Part shown: positions 46,677-59,012 of the stretch, one piece after another
Position numbering within the stretch: position 1 is the stretch's first letter
How the letters are laid out: each line of letters opens with the position of its first letter
From: Punica granatum
Lineage: Eukaryota > Streptophyta > Magnoliopsida > Myrtales > Lythraceae
DNA length: 64,000 bases
Reading direction: 5' to 3'
NCBI RefSeq assembly: GCF_007655135.1
Contig: NC_045131.1
Span: 17,902,001-17,966,000 of the forward strand
The notes under the pieces: model-generated
Databases searched by the model: none
What the model was told of the DNA's origin: nothing
What the model saw: the letters and a program-made list of their open reading frames with translations, nothing else
Position numbers and translations under genes: made by a program

Positions 46677-46823
46677 GTGGGTCAGAAAGCAGAAGTTGGA
46701 GAATCCTAAAGAAATTCGGGACTATTTCAAAGACATGATGCCAACCTCAATTTCTGAAAGGCTAGTCTACAAATGGAGCAGAAAGGTGAAGTAGCTGCCA
46801 TTCCATAAGCAGCTCCCGCCTGT

Positions 46824-47366
46824 ATGTTCCGTCCAACCTCGCCCAGCTATGATGAACAATTCCTCCAACTGGGACAATTTACAGATGGCGATGGAAGGCA
46901 TACCCATACCTTTAAAGTCCCAAATCCAACTTCACGAGATGAACAAGGAAGACCCAGATCTGTTACTTCTGGGGAGGCTGTCCTTAATAGGCAGTCTGAA
47001 AACGTGGTCTCACAAAACCGTGCTCTCTCGTCTATAGGGACTAAAGTGGACTCACTTACAGCAAAAGTCAATCAGCTCGACAGCAAGGTTGACAGGCACC
47101 ACCAACAGACTCAGTCACTCCTTCGGACACTTCAAAAGCGTTTCAAGGAGATTCAGGATACTCCTCCTGTCTCCTATTTCCAGATTGATCTGGATCGAAA
47201 AGAGGAAGAGATTCGCAAGCTCAAAAATCAAATTGCGATTCTCTCTGGGACTCGAGCACCATCACTACCAACTTCCCCGACCACAAGCCTCATTAACTTT
47301 TTGGAGAGACCACTCGGAGAAAGAACAAGGTCGACAATGAGCCTTTCACTATTCTCTCCTTCTTAG
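46824..47366 (+). pseudogene. EPRV copy 2 coiled-coil region
   Basis: 181-codon open stretch. The middle has a heptad-like pattern (SSIGTKVDSLTAKVNQLDSK) and a second charged helix (DLDRKEEEIRKLKNQIAIL). It precedes the capsid in the same strand. Comparable coiled coils occur upstream of capsid in several caulimovirid genera; its role is inferred to be assembly-related. Confidence 0.65.
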
Positions 47367-47521
47367 GAAGAACAACACCCTAGAAAGGCTACTCTGGTGG
47401 AAGTGCGGGAAAAGGCAAGGCAGGCTATAGAGGCAGCAAAAAGGAGAGAAAAAAGAAAGAAAGAGGTGTATGAAACCCTCCAGGATTAATTCCATCTACC
47501 TCTAGGCTCCCAATAGAAGAA

Positions 47522-48685
47522 ATGGAAAAGAATAACGGAGACAGTGAGGAAGAAAAAGAAGAAGCGAGGGAAGCCTTTATGGTTTTCCCTAAGGAGAATC
47601 CTCTCAGCTCCTTTCTTAAGGAGCAATGTGAAAAAAGTCAGATGGTGGTAAAAGAAGAAACATCTGACTCAATATCAGAGGCAGAATCAGAAGCCTCTTC
47701 CGATGTGTCAGAAGACTCATGGGAGACAGAAGACTCTTACCCTCCATTAAAAATGATGGGAAGGGGAGATGGAGTTGATTCGGACGACGCCATTCGGACG
47801 ACGCCAGATCAGAGATGGCAGATCCACCAAGGGTTGAAGCGCCAATAGCACCAACTAGAGGGAACCTTGTCTTTGCTCTAGACGATATTCCTTACTCCAA
47901 ATGGCTAGACAGATTCCAAGAGTTTTTGGCCTATCTCACTACTAAAGCACTCGCGGTTCACGACAATCATGAGCTCATGTCAGATTTCGTATCTCGGTTT
48001 ACCGGGATCTTACGGAACTGGTGAATTGGACTAACGGAGCAAGAACAGGTCCAGTTCATTGTGAGTAGCCCTACAGAAGCAGTCCATATCCTGCATGCTT
48101 ATTTTGTGGGACACTCTGGAGATCTCAGAGAACTCAAACGAAAAGAGTTCTTTGAAAGAAAGTGTTGTTCCTCCAAGAAAAAGCATTTGGATTTGCACTT
48201 CAAGCACATAGTATGGCTATTTTATGAGCTCGAAGCGGACATCTCTCTAAAGCAAGTTTTTCTCTCCTCTATTCCTGCATCACTGGCAGGAACAGCGGAA
48301 AGGCGACTTCAGGCAAGAGGCAAACGAGTCATTGACTGTACTGTTGGAGAAATCTAGCAGGAGATTCATGTGGCCCTCGAAGATGCCTGCATGGAGAAGC
48401 AAGCCATCAAGGAAGTCCTAAAATGAGACAAGTCAATGGAAAAGGCTTACAAGCAGCCTGAATTGTATATCAAGTGCTCCTTTAAGGACAAGAACTGCAG
48501 CTGCCCAACCAAGAAGAAGAAGCACTATAGGAAGTGGAAAATGTCGAAAGCAAAGTCTAGAAGATACTTTGGAAAGAAATGGAAGTACCTAAGGAAGAAG
48601 AGGAGATTCGGAAAGAAGTTCAAATCCTCCAGGTGCTATATCTGCAATCGACCAGGCCACTTCGCCAAGAACTTTTCAAGGGCAC
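47522..48685 (+). pseudogene. EPRV copy 2 capsid region
   Basis: Same layout as copy 1 capsid. Open pieces at 47522-47848, 47815-48024, 48061-48357 and 48436-48685 are divided by a frameshift near 47830 and stops near 48022, 48355 and 48424. The zinc knuckle near 48635 reads CYICNRPGHFAKNF: the His is kept, the last Cys lost. A short duplication 'attcggacgacgcc' near 47790 causes one frameshift. Confidence 0.8.
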
Positions 48686-51600
48686 TGTACGGACCCGAAT
48701 GTGGACTCTCGTCGGGGCCCGCATTGCGCGCTTTTGGATCACGCGGCTTGGGATTGTCCACCTTCTCGTGGGGACGCGTGACGGACACGCGTGAGAGAAG
48801 AAGTCGCCACTTATCATTTTACGACCCGAAGGTCGAGGGCGGATAAGTTACCCGGGTCTAGGGGTATGAAACACCTAGTTTGTCGTTAAGGCATTGATCC
48901 GTGCGGAATCGGAAAATTCGTGTTCGGGAGTTCATGTTACGTGCGGGCCTATATGCCTATATCCCGCACGCCCTTTCGGTACTCTGGTTTGCTAGGCTCG
49001 CATGTTTTATGTTTTACCGCATGAATTATGCTGCACTCGGCTCGCACATTTTGACACAAGAGATTCGGTGAATTAAACGATGTCGGTTGAGAAGCCGAGA
49101 GAGAAGTAAACTCGTATGTCGGAGAGTTGGTTCACAATCTTGCGTTACAGTTCATCGAACCATGGAGGTTGAATCCCTGCGTGAACCAAAATCGCGAAAT
49201 CTTGGATTTACTTGTGTCTGGGCAAGCATTAGACTGATTCAATTAATTCGACTCTCCGACCGTTCGCTCACCGACTGGAATTCTTACAGAACAAATGTAC
49301 AAAATAAAAGTCCTTACAATGCTTTCGAAAACAATAAATATAAATTACAAATGACCGAATTCCAGTCGACTCGCGTTCGGTTATTATTCCGCTCTAACTC
49401 ACCATGAGTTTAGGGAAAAGACCGAAGAACTGAAATTCAATGCACGCTCTCACTAAATAGGGCGTTGGACCCTGTGAGTGTTGATTAGGGCGTTGGACCC
49501 TGTGATCGATGATTAGGGCGTTGAACCCTAATATTATTCGGCCTAGGGATCAGGCTCGACCCACATGGCAAACAGGTGCGGAAAGATAACACGCAACATG
49601 TTAATAACAGACAAAGTGTTTGTTATTGTCATGTTTACATGAATTAACAGATTATTAACCCAGGGGTGTTTTTGCAAGCAAATGCCATATGCTAAGCAAT
49701 CAAACACATGCCAATGTTTTAGCATTCGGTTTTGGTTTGAAACTTGAAAAGGAGAGTCAAATCTCATGTGTGTGAATTGCTTTTACAGTTATTCTGTATT
49801 GTGACGCTGAATTTTCACTGAATTAGCCAAACTCGTATTTTGATTCTAGATTTGGAATTTAGAATTCCTCCTAACCATTATCTAGTGTTTGGTTAGGTTG
49901 AGTGAAAGGTTAATCAGCATTTTGCATGTTTTCTGACAGAGATAATCGTTCTAGTTACTCGAGTCTATGTTAGGATGACAGAAACTCATCAGTTAGATAA
50001 GAAAAGGCTATGCAGATGAACCTGCACCTGAACAGGTAGCCCGTTCTTATCTCGTACTGTAGTGTTTCTATCATGCTAACCCTAAGGGTGTCGCTGAATT
50101 GTGAAAAGACGATTTTGCCCTTTATTTGAAAATTGTCTTCAGAAAAGGGGAAACATCGCAATGCGGGCCCCCTCGGCCTGTAGCCGGTGTCAACCAAATC
50201 CCTGGATCGTCCAGGGTTGTGCAAGAACCTCGAAAAAGCCAAAGAACCGGTCGATCTGCTCGGAAGTGATCCAGAAAGATCTTCTGTATCCTGACCTGAG
50301 TTACTTGGAATCAGGTAAAAACTCAAGTTGAGACACAGAAGCCCTTTTCAGACGTCCATGCTACATCGGACTGCGCGTTTCGGGTTTTGAAATTGATAAG
50401 TTTGAGAAGGACACCAATGTCATTTGACAACTCATCGACGCGAGTTATCAGTTAATGACCAATTCGTGTAAATTTTATCAGTGTGAAGTGGGTTTAATCA
50501 TGTGAGCGTCCCGATTAACCCGTTTGTGGGATTAATGCTTAAGGTTATTGTCGAATGCATTAATTATGAAAACGATTCGTGATTCGACGACCAAAACGAA
50601 TCCATAATGATCAAGAATAATCCGGTTGAATAACCGACAATATCCTTATAACCAAATGGATCCGAATGAGTCCTCGATGCACAAATCCATGCATGCTTTG
50701 TTTTGAAAAGACATTTTCTTGCAATATTGCGACGATAATGTAAATTGCAAATTACACGAAAAGCCGAGAACGGACTCAAAACGGGAAGAGGAAGCCTCAT
50801 GCAACCCGTACGAGTCTAAGAGGCTCTCGGTTACTTCTCCTTGGAGATAGCCGAGAGGTCCCATGGCCCGAATGGGGTTCCACAAGGTTTTCCCGTCTTG
50901 TTTCGAATCATTTCTCGCATGCTTAAACGACAAACATTATAAATGACATGATTAAACGAAAGTCGGCATTGTCATGATTTGAATAACGCATTCGAACATG
51001 GAAACATGCACAAACAAGTTATTTAAGGAATCGATAAAACAATACCGACTTTATGCACGTGAGAAAATACGATGAAACTCGGGAATCGAACTTGGATCGG
51101 GTCAAGAAGATCGTTCCTTGCCCGAAAGGAGCAAGAGAGCATTCGGTCACCTCCCTTGGAGGGAAACCCGTGAGCTCTTTGCCTTTCTCGGGTCGGGATG
51201 TTCTTCTCGACTACGATCCAAGTGTTTCCCGACATGCTAGCATATAAATTAAGGATAGATATGCATGATATAACATGGAAAATGCATAAAGATTAAAACT
51301 TGAAAATAAAACATACATAAAACCCCTTATAACTCCATAAACGCAACGAGAATGTAAAAGTCCTAGCTCCTCTAAGTCGGGAATGGTCATACCTAGTCCC
51401 GAGATGCGGGATGGGACCTTCAAGAGTCGGGTTGGACCGTTGATGGGTCGGGTTTGGGCTGTTTTCCGTTGAACAGACCCGAATGGCACCGAACAGACCC
51501 GAATGGCTCCAAACAGACCCGGCTGGAATACTGGACAGACCCGACTGGCACAAGTCGGGTCGGACGTCACCACGGAGGCTCCCGATGGAATTTTGAGGCA

Positions 51601-53986
51601 AGGTTGGTGGCCTTGGGTAGCCAAGGGACCCCTCTAGGTGGTGGTCATTTTTTTCCCAGAGTTGTCGGATCGACCCGTACCGTCCTGCAAAAATCACCCA
51701 AAACAGGGCACGTCTGGAATTTTGGACCCGACTTGCACAAGTCGGGTCGGACATCGCCACGGAGGCTTCCGATGGAAGTTTTGAGCAAGGCCAACGGCTC
51801 CCGACTGCTAACTCACCTCCGGAGGTGGCTGTGGTGGTCGTTTTCTAAAAAGAGTCCTGGATCGACCCGATCTGCAAGAAAACCGTACAAACAGTCAGAA
51901 ATTTCTACCCGACTGGGCAGTCGGGCTGTTTCTTCTTCCTGGGGTTAAACCGACGGGTTTTTCTAGGATTTCTTGACTCCTTGACACCCTAGGGTTGTGT
52001 AGGGAGGTGTTTGATGGGTTTTGGTAGCTCAAACCGACTTGGAAAGGCTTGAAACCCGGTTTGACATTTTTGACCCGAGAAGGACCAAATCTGTCCAGAT
52101 TTTGTTCAAGGCTGGTTCTATGGCTTAGAGGCTTCAAACTTAAAATATAAGCTCAGAAATGGATAGAGGGGTCAAAAAAATGTGGATATGAAGTTTGGTA
52201 AAGTTTGAATTTAAGCCGGATGGATTCCGACTTAAGACTTTGCCCGGTTTTGCTTGGTTTTGCTTCTTCTTGCTGAGCTGCGATTTTGCTGAACTCCTTG
52301 AGAGTTTGAGAGCTTTTGTTTGAGTGAGAAATGCTAGAGAGAGAGTGCTTGAAGGTAAAGTGATTAGCTTAATGAACTTTATGCAATATATAAGCAAAGC
52401 TAATGAGCAATTAGTGAAAGCAAAGTGCAATTAGGGGCATGCTTAGCAAAAGTCGATTAACTTAATGAAGATGAGGATGAATGTCATCCAAGTATCCTTC
52501 ATGAGGAAGAGCCAAATGCATTGAATGCATGGATGGTGATGGTTGAGTGCAAGAAGGACAAAGCTAGATATTTTGAAGGCAAAGAGTGCAAGAGAGCATG
52601 GGATGGACGGCTTTGGCAAGGGAGGAGTTGCCCTTGGGCAATCCATGGGTCCCACGGCCGAAGAGGAGAAACCGGGAAAAAGCTCGGGTCTCGATTGGTC
52701 GCGCATTCGAAGTTCGTGATTCGAATTGAACGTCGAATTGTAGATATACGCGAGGAAACAGATTTAACGAGCCCAAGGTTGGCATTTTTCATGGAGAAAT
52801 GTCCCGGAAGCATATGAGGCTTGGAAGCCGGTTTTGCTCATTATAGGTGACTAGAGCGAAGTTGTCCGTTTCTGACAGCATATCTTGTGTCTGCATCTGA
52901 CGTTGGTCATTTTGACGTAAATTGTCAGACAACGTGAACAATTGTCCCTTAAGCCGGTAATGCTAACGTGGGGCTGGAGACGTCTTAGGAGGCCAAAACT
53001 GGATTTCTCAGGATGATTTTTGAGTTGCTTGGGCACTCTGGAGATTACTGTAATCTCTGTTTGTCGAGATCAGACCTCCAAGGACTTAAAAAGTGTATCT
53101 GAGACCTCTATAGCATTGCTCGGGAGGTCTAGACGAGTCGTGTGATTTATTCTGACGATTCCACGTTGAGCCCTGAGAAGGCTAGCATGGTGTAGGATAG
53201 ACACCCGGCGTCAAGTTTCCGTAAAAAGGACCTCCGGATATGTATTTCCATTGAAAATGGCCATTTCCGCTCCTCGGATGTTACTCGGGAAACTGAAAAG
53301 GGTTTTGCTGTCTGTTTTGCCCAATTGTGAAAGTCTGCTAGAGTTTTCAGGGCAATGCGGTATGAACTTCGTTTGCCGTAATTCCATTAGACCAGTCTCC
53401 GGCTATGCTCTTCCGAAGAGGGGTATGCTTGTTTTGCCGCTCGGAAGTCATTTGAAGTGTCTGTGTGACTTCCAAGAGACAATCTGAAGCATTGTTCATG
53501 CTCTGTGTGTTGGTGGGGCATGGTCGCGTCTGATATTTGGAATTAACTTTTCTCCAGGAAACCGGCATTTTTGGACTTCCACTGAAAAGTTGTCTGTATA
53601 CATAAAGTTGTTCTGTATAGAGCAGATGATTTACAAAATGCCTTTGGGGACACTTTTCATCTGTTTGGCATTGAAGTGGATTTTTGGAGTCCAATATTGG
53701 CTATCTTCCGACGATCGAGCGAACTATCGGAAAACAGTACCGTCGGTGTGATACACTGAAAATGCCGGTTTTGGATATTGTTGAGCTCTTTGGTCGCTCT
53801 GTTGCCCTTGGTGACCTCGGAGTCCTTCTATCACATCCATGGGTCATTTGCTCAATTTTGCCGACTTGAGGATGAATAGTGATTTTCCGCTCTGTTAAGC
53901 CGTTTTTCTGTACTCTGCTCAAGTCATAGCTTGGATCATTGCTGATAATGTAATTTGAATCGGTGAGCCAAAATGGGGTGCTGACA
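48686..53986 (-). mobile_element. 5.3-kb solo LTR (giant-LTR family), minus orientation
   Basis: 5301 bp from TGTACGGACCCG to GGGTGCTGACA, flanked by a perfect duplication GGCAC (48681-48685, 53987-53991). Copy 1 of the virus shows the same position uninterrupted near 43343. It is the reverse-complement counterpart of 28994-34285: same termini, TATA box (about 52385-52393 minus), 28-bp repeats and about 180-bp repeats. No coding region. Differences are frequent enough that the two are not recent duplicates of each other. Confidence 0.87.
49455..49535 (-). repeat. 28-bp tandem repeat with palindromic core, solo LTR 2
   Basis: Three units containing AGGGCGTTGGACCCT or AGGGCGTTGAACCCT, spaced 28-29 bp. 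This is the reverse-complement counterpart of 33451-33531. Confidence 0.82.
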
Positions 53987-53999
53987 GGCACCAAAACAA

Positions 54000-54989
54000 G
54001 GAGTAAAGCTTGTCCAACGGTCGGAGAATGCCATAAGGATCTCACTAGAGAAAGATGATGTAGAATCCCTTTTCTCCCTAGATAAAGAGGCTGGACCATC
54101 TTCCATAGCAGCCCTAGAAGTTCTCACTGACTCAGACTCTAGTTTTTCAGGGTCTAACTCAGACACATGCTACATGGCAGCATAGGATACTGAAGAGATC
54201 AATTTGGTGAATTTTAGTTCCTCATGTTCCAGTCTCAATCTTCACATCCAAGTACGCAAAACCTATCAAGGTTATTGCGTTCCTTGACACTGGAGCTGCC
54301 CAGACAATCATGAACCCGGAGGTACTACCCAAAGAGTGCTGGAAGCCACACACTAAGCATTTCAGTATTGCTTCCAGTGAAGTGTTCTCCAGTCACCTCA
54401 TCAGTCGACCTCTCAAGATCCATTTCTTTCCTGGATGTTATCTTATTACTAGGGCATTGGGTTCAGCCCTACCCAGGAAGGACATAAAAGCTGGCTGGGA
54501 CATCATAACTAAGGTGAACAAGCTCAGGATGATACCAGAAGGAGTTCGTTTTAAGCACTACTTTCAACCGTATGTGCAGACCCCTCGACTCTTCATGGCG
54601 CAAGAAGATGAAGTCAAGCAGATCATTAGTGACCCGGTAAATGAGATAAAATGCCACTCTTACGCGGACTCTCATTCGGAGTTCCTCAAGAAGTGTCATC
54701 ATCCATTATGAAAAAATGAGCAGTTATTTATCAAACTGCCATTCAAGAAGAACGAGGACATCAATCCTACCAAGGCTAGTCACTCAGGAATGAACCCTGA
54801 GCACTAAAAACTTGCCACCACTAAATGTGCTGAGTTACTCCAACAAGATCTCATAGAGCTCTCCGATGCACCATGGGCTTGTGAGGCTTTTTATGTTAAT
54901 AAGCGGTCTGAGCAAGTTAGAGGAAAGCTGCGGCTGGTTATCCTCAACCATTTTCTCCAGGATGACAAATTTCCACTGCCGAACAAACA
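54000..54989 (+). pseudogene. EPRV copy 2 protease and start of RT
   Basis: Resumes after the solo LTR. The protease motif D-T-G is intact at 54286-54294, and the core is open at 54310-54711. A stop ends it at about 54710. The beginning of RT is recognisable to 54989, then stops at unrelated sequence, so the catalytic YIDD box is missing. Confidence 0.8.
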
Positions 54990-56331
54990 GGCCAAGACGG
55001 GAAAGCGATTAATGAGATTTTTCTTGCTCTATTCTATCCCGATTGTACTTGGACGAATTTTGCTTTTTTCTCCCTCCTCTCCTCTTGCTCTGGCGCTGGA
55101 ATGAATGCTGATTGTTTGAGGGTCAAAGGTAAGAAGAGAAAGGAAGGTTTAGATTGGAAAGCGGTGCCAAAAACCGGGCAAATTCCCACGAACTTCCTCT
55201 TTTTCTTTTCAGCTGAACTTGGCTCCTATTATGCTCACCATGCTGACCGAATTCTTCCCCATCTTTAGTTGAAAATGAATAGGAGCAATGAATGAAAATT
55301 ATGGGCAAGGAGGAAAGAAAGATCTAGATAGGAATATTGCTCAAGATCAGGAAAACGGTTTAATGAACTTCCTTTATTCTTCTATCCATGAACTTGGCCG
55401 ATATTTCCCCCAAAATGCTGACTGAATTTCTTTAACTTCTTGCTGAAAATGAATGAAACCTTTGGGTAAGAGAGGGAAAGAAACAAGAAGGAAAATTGTG
55501 AAGTTGAAAAAGGAAAAAGTTGAGTTGGAAGTGGAGTTCAAGAATGGAAGAATGAGATAAAAAATGGAAGAAAAGTTAATAAGGAATAAAAGGAGAAAAA
55601 GTGATCAAATGTAGAATAAAATAGGAAGAAAGGGCTTGGATGTGAGTTAAAGAGAAATATGGATGGAAATATGCTAGATTGGGAAAGAATGGGATTAATT
55701 TGCCAATGAAATAAAGAATGTGACTAGTTTGTGAAAAACAAAAGAATGGGGCTAATTTATAAATAATAAAAAAGGCTAGTTTGCAAATAATAAAAGAGTG
55801 ATGCTAGATTGCAAATAAAGAAAAAGAATGGGGCTAGTTTGCAAATAAATAAAAAAGGGGAACTGGCCGTGGGTCCCTCATGGATTCAAGGGATGTTGGA
55901 GAAGTTTAGATCCCAATCAATTGCACATTCAAATTTCATAACACAAAGGACAATGTACTGTTGATATGTGTAGAAGGGTGATCCCGACAAGTCTGATATT
56001 GGTTTATCATGACTTGATGCACTGAGAGCTTGGGAATCGGTTTTGCCCGGTTCGGGTGACCAAAGCAACCCTAATTGATTCAATTGCCTATTTGCATGTT
56101 TGTGCGTTGTACTACTTGATTGGGCATGATCTATCATCCTTCCGCAAACCTTTTGGGAGGCTTTGAAATCTTCCTTTGTCATCATGCCTCTTGAGTCGCT
56201 TGGTCGGCCCTATCGATCTTACCTTGAATAGTGAACCGACTTTGTCTGATTATTTTCTACTAGAGCTCATATTATGGCCTGAATGGTTTAAGACTTTGTT
56301 GTAGCCGGTGGACCAAAATGGGGTGCTGACA
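54990..56331 (-). mobile_element. Truncated giant-LTR fragment (U3 end)
   Basis: The right end is the complement of TGTCAGCACCCCATTTTGG (56313-56331), the terminus of the 5.3-kb LTR family. Only the U3-like part is present and the left end abuts the broken virus RT. No target duplication was found. Homology beyond the terminus is weak by eye. Confidence 0.55.
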
Positions 56332-56700
56332 CTTATACAAAATAATATCTTTGGCCAACAATACAGAGAACAGTTAACAATTTGACCAACAATACATAGC
56401 ACCTGTACAGAACAATATCTTTGGCCAACAATACAGAGCAATTAACAATTTGGCCAACAAAACAGAGACATAGAAACATTGAACAACATAACAGAACATC
56501 AGAACAAAACAAAGAACAACAAAACATATCAGAGAACTACAGAACAGCAGAACAGAACATAGAACAGCAGATACAGAAACAGAGAACGGTAGAAATAGAA
56601 ACAGAGAACAACAAAACACAGAAACAGAAGAAACATAATCAGAACAAACATAGAAACAGAAACAAAGAACATTAACAGAATATGGCAATTGCAATATGAC
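56332..56700. repeat. Low-complexity CAGA/ACAGAAC repeat region
   Basis: Two about 65-bp tandem units with 'atatctttggccaacaatac' start near 56340 and 56407, followed by irregular 'aacagaa' repeats to about 56690. No gene; open frames here are repeat artefacts. Confidence 0.7.
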
Positions 56701-58005
56701 CAGATCAGGGCAAATCGACCTTATATTTCATTAGCAATAAGTACAAAGTTTTTCATATCAGTACAGTGTATAAGCGTACAAGCCCATAGGTGAATTTAGA
56801 ATCAGCAGGGTCTCCTCCTACTTGCCAATACATAACTTACATCCCAACCAAATCCCAAACAAAATTCCAATCATAACAGAGATGACAATTGCATAAACAA
56901 CTACCCTAACATCACAACAATGACTCTAGCGGTGCTTGAACTCCTCCTCCAATTCCTTAATCTTTAATTTCAAATACTTCATTTCCCATTCAGAAGAGGA
57001 AACTTCTTATTCAGCAACAATTTCAAAAATCGAACTTTCAAATGGTTGGTCAATCCACCTAAAATACCCACACCCTCCATTATCCCGGTACCTTGGGCAT
57101 CCAACGAATCTTTTACCTGGGTTGTTTGCTGTCCGTGAAATCTTTTGTTGAACTCGTAGTCCGCATCTACAAAGGCCGGCATTGCTCCCAGAAAAGCTTG
57201 TGGATTCCCTTGAACCATATATGTCTACTCTTCGGTGCTTTCCTCTGGAAGCTTGTTGTCTTTTAATTATTTTTAATTAAGTAATTTAATTTTGGATTAA
57301 AAATATAGATTTTTTATTTTTCAAAAATAATAATTTTTACATTTAAAAAAAATTAAATTCAAGAAATTCTCATTAATTCGAAGCAGAGGTAGGTGGCTGG
57401 AGGAGAGGAAAAAAGAAAAAGGATAAAAAAAATAATAATTAATTAAAAGAACAATAGAAAAAGAGAAAGAAAAGAAAAGGGGAGGAGCGCGCTACATCAG
57501 CATCCTGTGCACTGTGTTGGGCCGGATGCCGGGCAATCTTCCCCACACAATGGGGGGAAGAAAAGTGATCCAGCCCAGTTGCCACGTGATGGCAACTGGG
57601 CCCTTTTCTTTCTTTTTTTTTTTTTATATGCTGCAGATGGTCTAAGAACTCCGATTTATTGGGGTGGGGGTGGGTCTACTGTTCAGAGAAAGAAAGTGTA
57701 GTGATTTATACAGAGCCTTTATAAAAGGCTAGTCATTAATAAATGGGCACGATAGTCCCACTAAATATCAAACGTGAAACTTTTTGCTTAACATGCATGA
57801 GCGTGCGTCGTTGTGTTACTCCCACTTTCTCTATAGCTGGCTATTTACCTACCCTAACTTTCAACATGTTCTAATTAATTAATTATTATATAACTGCTAT
57901 ATAACACCAAAACTCATTGATTACACCATTAATAGGGGTTGGTTTAGATAGTTTGGCATCTGTTTCCTTATAAATAAGGTCTTGATTTCGAGTTTTATAA
58001 ATGGA

Positions 58006-58038
<33 letters not shown>

Positions 58039-59012
58039 AATGATGTATTTATAGAATTAAATATTTGCATGAGATTTGACATGAGTTACTTTAAAAAAAA
58101 TATTGCTTATTCAGATTATATATATTTTATCACTTGTAAAAAAATTATTTTTAGAAATGCCTTAACTGTACATGCTCCATTCATTATTTTATTATTGTGT
58201 TATTTTATACTATAATTATGCAATGAAGTTCTTCTTTTTCATAATTAAAATAAACATATCTATATATTGGAATTCTTTAATATGATTGGTAAAACATGTA
58301 TATTCAAATTGGCAGTATAAGGTATTTAGTTGTTTATATTTGAAAGCTTTATGCGAATAGTGCATATTCCGTTGAATTCTTTTTTCTTTAACTATTGATC
58401 ACATTCGCTCCATTTCATTAATACAATATTGATAACTACTTCACCGTTTACATTAACCCAACTTACATTTTACTTGTCTTACTTTTATAATTGATGAAAT
58501 ATAATATAATTAAAAAATCGAACTTCATATATATATTTTTTCATTTTTGTGATATGTCGAGCATAAACTCTTAAAGTTCTTTATCAAACATATAGTGCAT
58601 TTTTTATTTTTAATTATATATAATAATAAATTTAAAACTAGTTAATGCATAATTAATATACCACCTTGGCCATATGTATTGTCAATTATAGATTATAGAT
58701 TATATATAAATTAAATACAATACAAGTTTAATCTTATTAGAAAAGCTCTTTATTGTGTTATTTTTTGGATGATTTATAGTTACTTGATAATTACGATATT
58801 TTTAAAAAAATTATTGGTAAAAGAAATTCGCTAGTGAGTGATTCATTTTATAAAAAAACAATTGCAAGAATATGTTTATATATTATATTTCATCTTTTGA
58901 CTAAAGATTTAAATTTTATAAATAATATTGATAATATAATGGATAAAAAATAATTGATTCCGTAATGAAATTAAAAGATTGAAATATTTAGGTTAAAATC
59001 ATTTGGGTATTT
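56701..59012. other. AT-rich intergenic DNA, no gene seen
   Basis: Includes a purine-rich stretch near 57410-57485 and a GC-rich patch with an inverted repeat at 57577-57602 (GCCCAGTTGCCA pairing with TGGCAACTGGGC). A TA microsatellite lies at 58008-58034. No coding domain. Confidence 0.45.
58008..58034. repeat. (TA)n microsatellite
   Basis: About 13 uninterrupted TA units. Confidence 0.95.

Larger units (their letters stand above)
41928..46800 (+). mobile_element. Endogenous pararetrovirus (Caulimoviridae), copy 1
   Basis: Decayed integrated plant pararetrovirus. Order: capsid region with zinc knuckle, aspartic protease, reverse transcriptase, RNase H, then an unrecognised downstream region. 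The lack of integrase or LTRs and the capsid-PR-RT-RH order point to Caulimoviridae. The Lys-rich capsid tail with CYICNRPG and the wide plant distribution of such copies suggest the florendovirus/petuvirus side, which is inference. Copy 1 starts inside the coiled-coil part of the capsid precursor and runs into copy 2. No movement-protein domain was recognised. Many stops and frameshifts. Confidence 0.85.
46824..54989 (+). mobile_element. Endogenous pararetrovirus, copy 2 (split by a solo LTR)
   Basis: Head-to-tail second copy: matching landmarks are 5326 bp apart (ATG 42253 and 47579; 'gagcaccatca' 41928 and 47254). It supplies the coiled-coil precursor that copy 1 lacks, then capsid (to 48685), a 5.3-kb solo LTR, and protease to early RT (53987-54989). 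It ends abruptly in RT at about 54989, where an LTR fragment begins. Frameshifts and stops occur, but fewer than in copy 1. Confidence 0.82.

Noticed and set aside
49087..53000. Several open frames of 70-160 codons inside the giant LTR
   Set aside because: None is conserved in frame in the sister LTR at 28994-34285, and none matches gag or pol.
56374..56694. Cysteine- and phenylalanine-rich minus-strand frame resembling a membrane protein
   Set aside because: It reads the complement of the 'aacagaa' low-complexity repeat; composition alone explains it.
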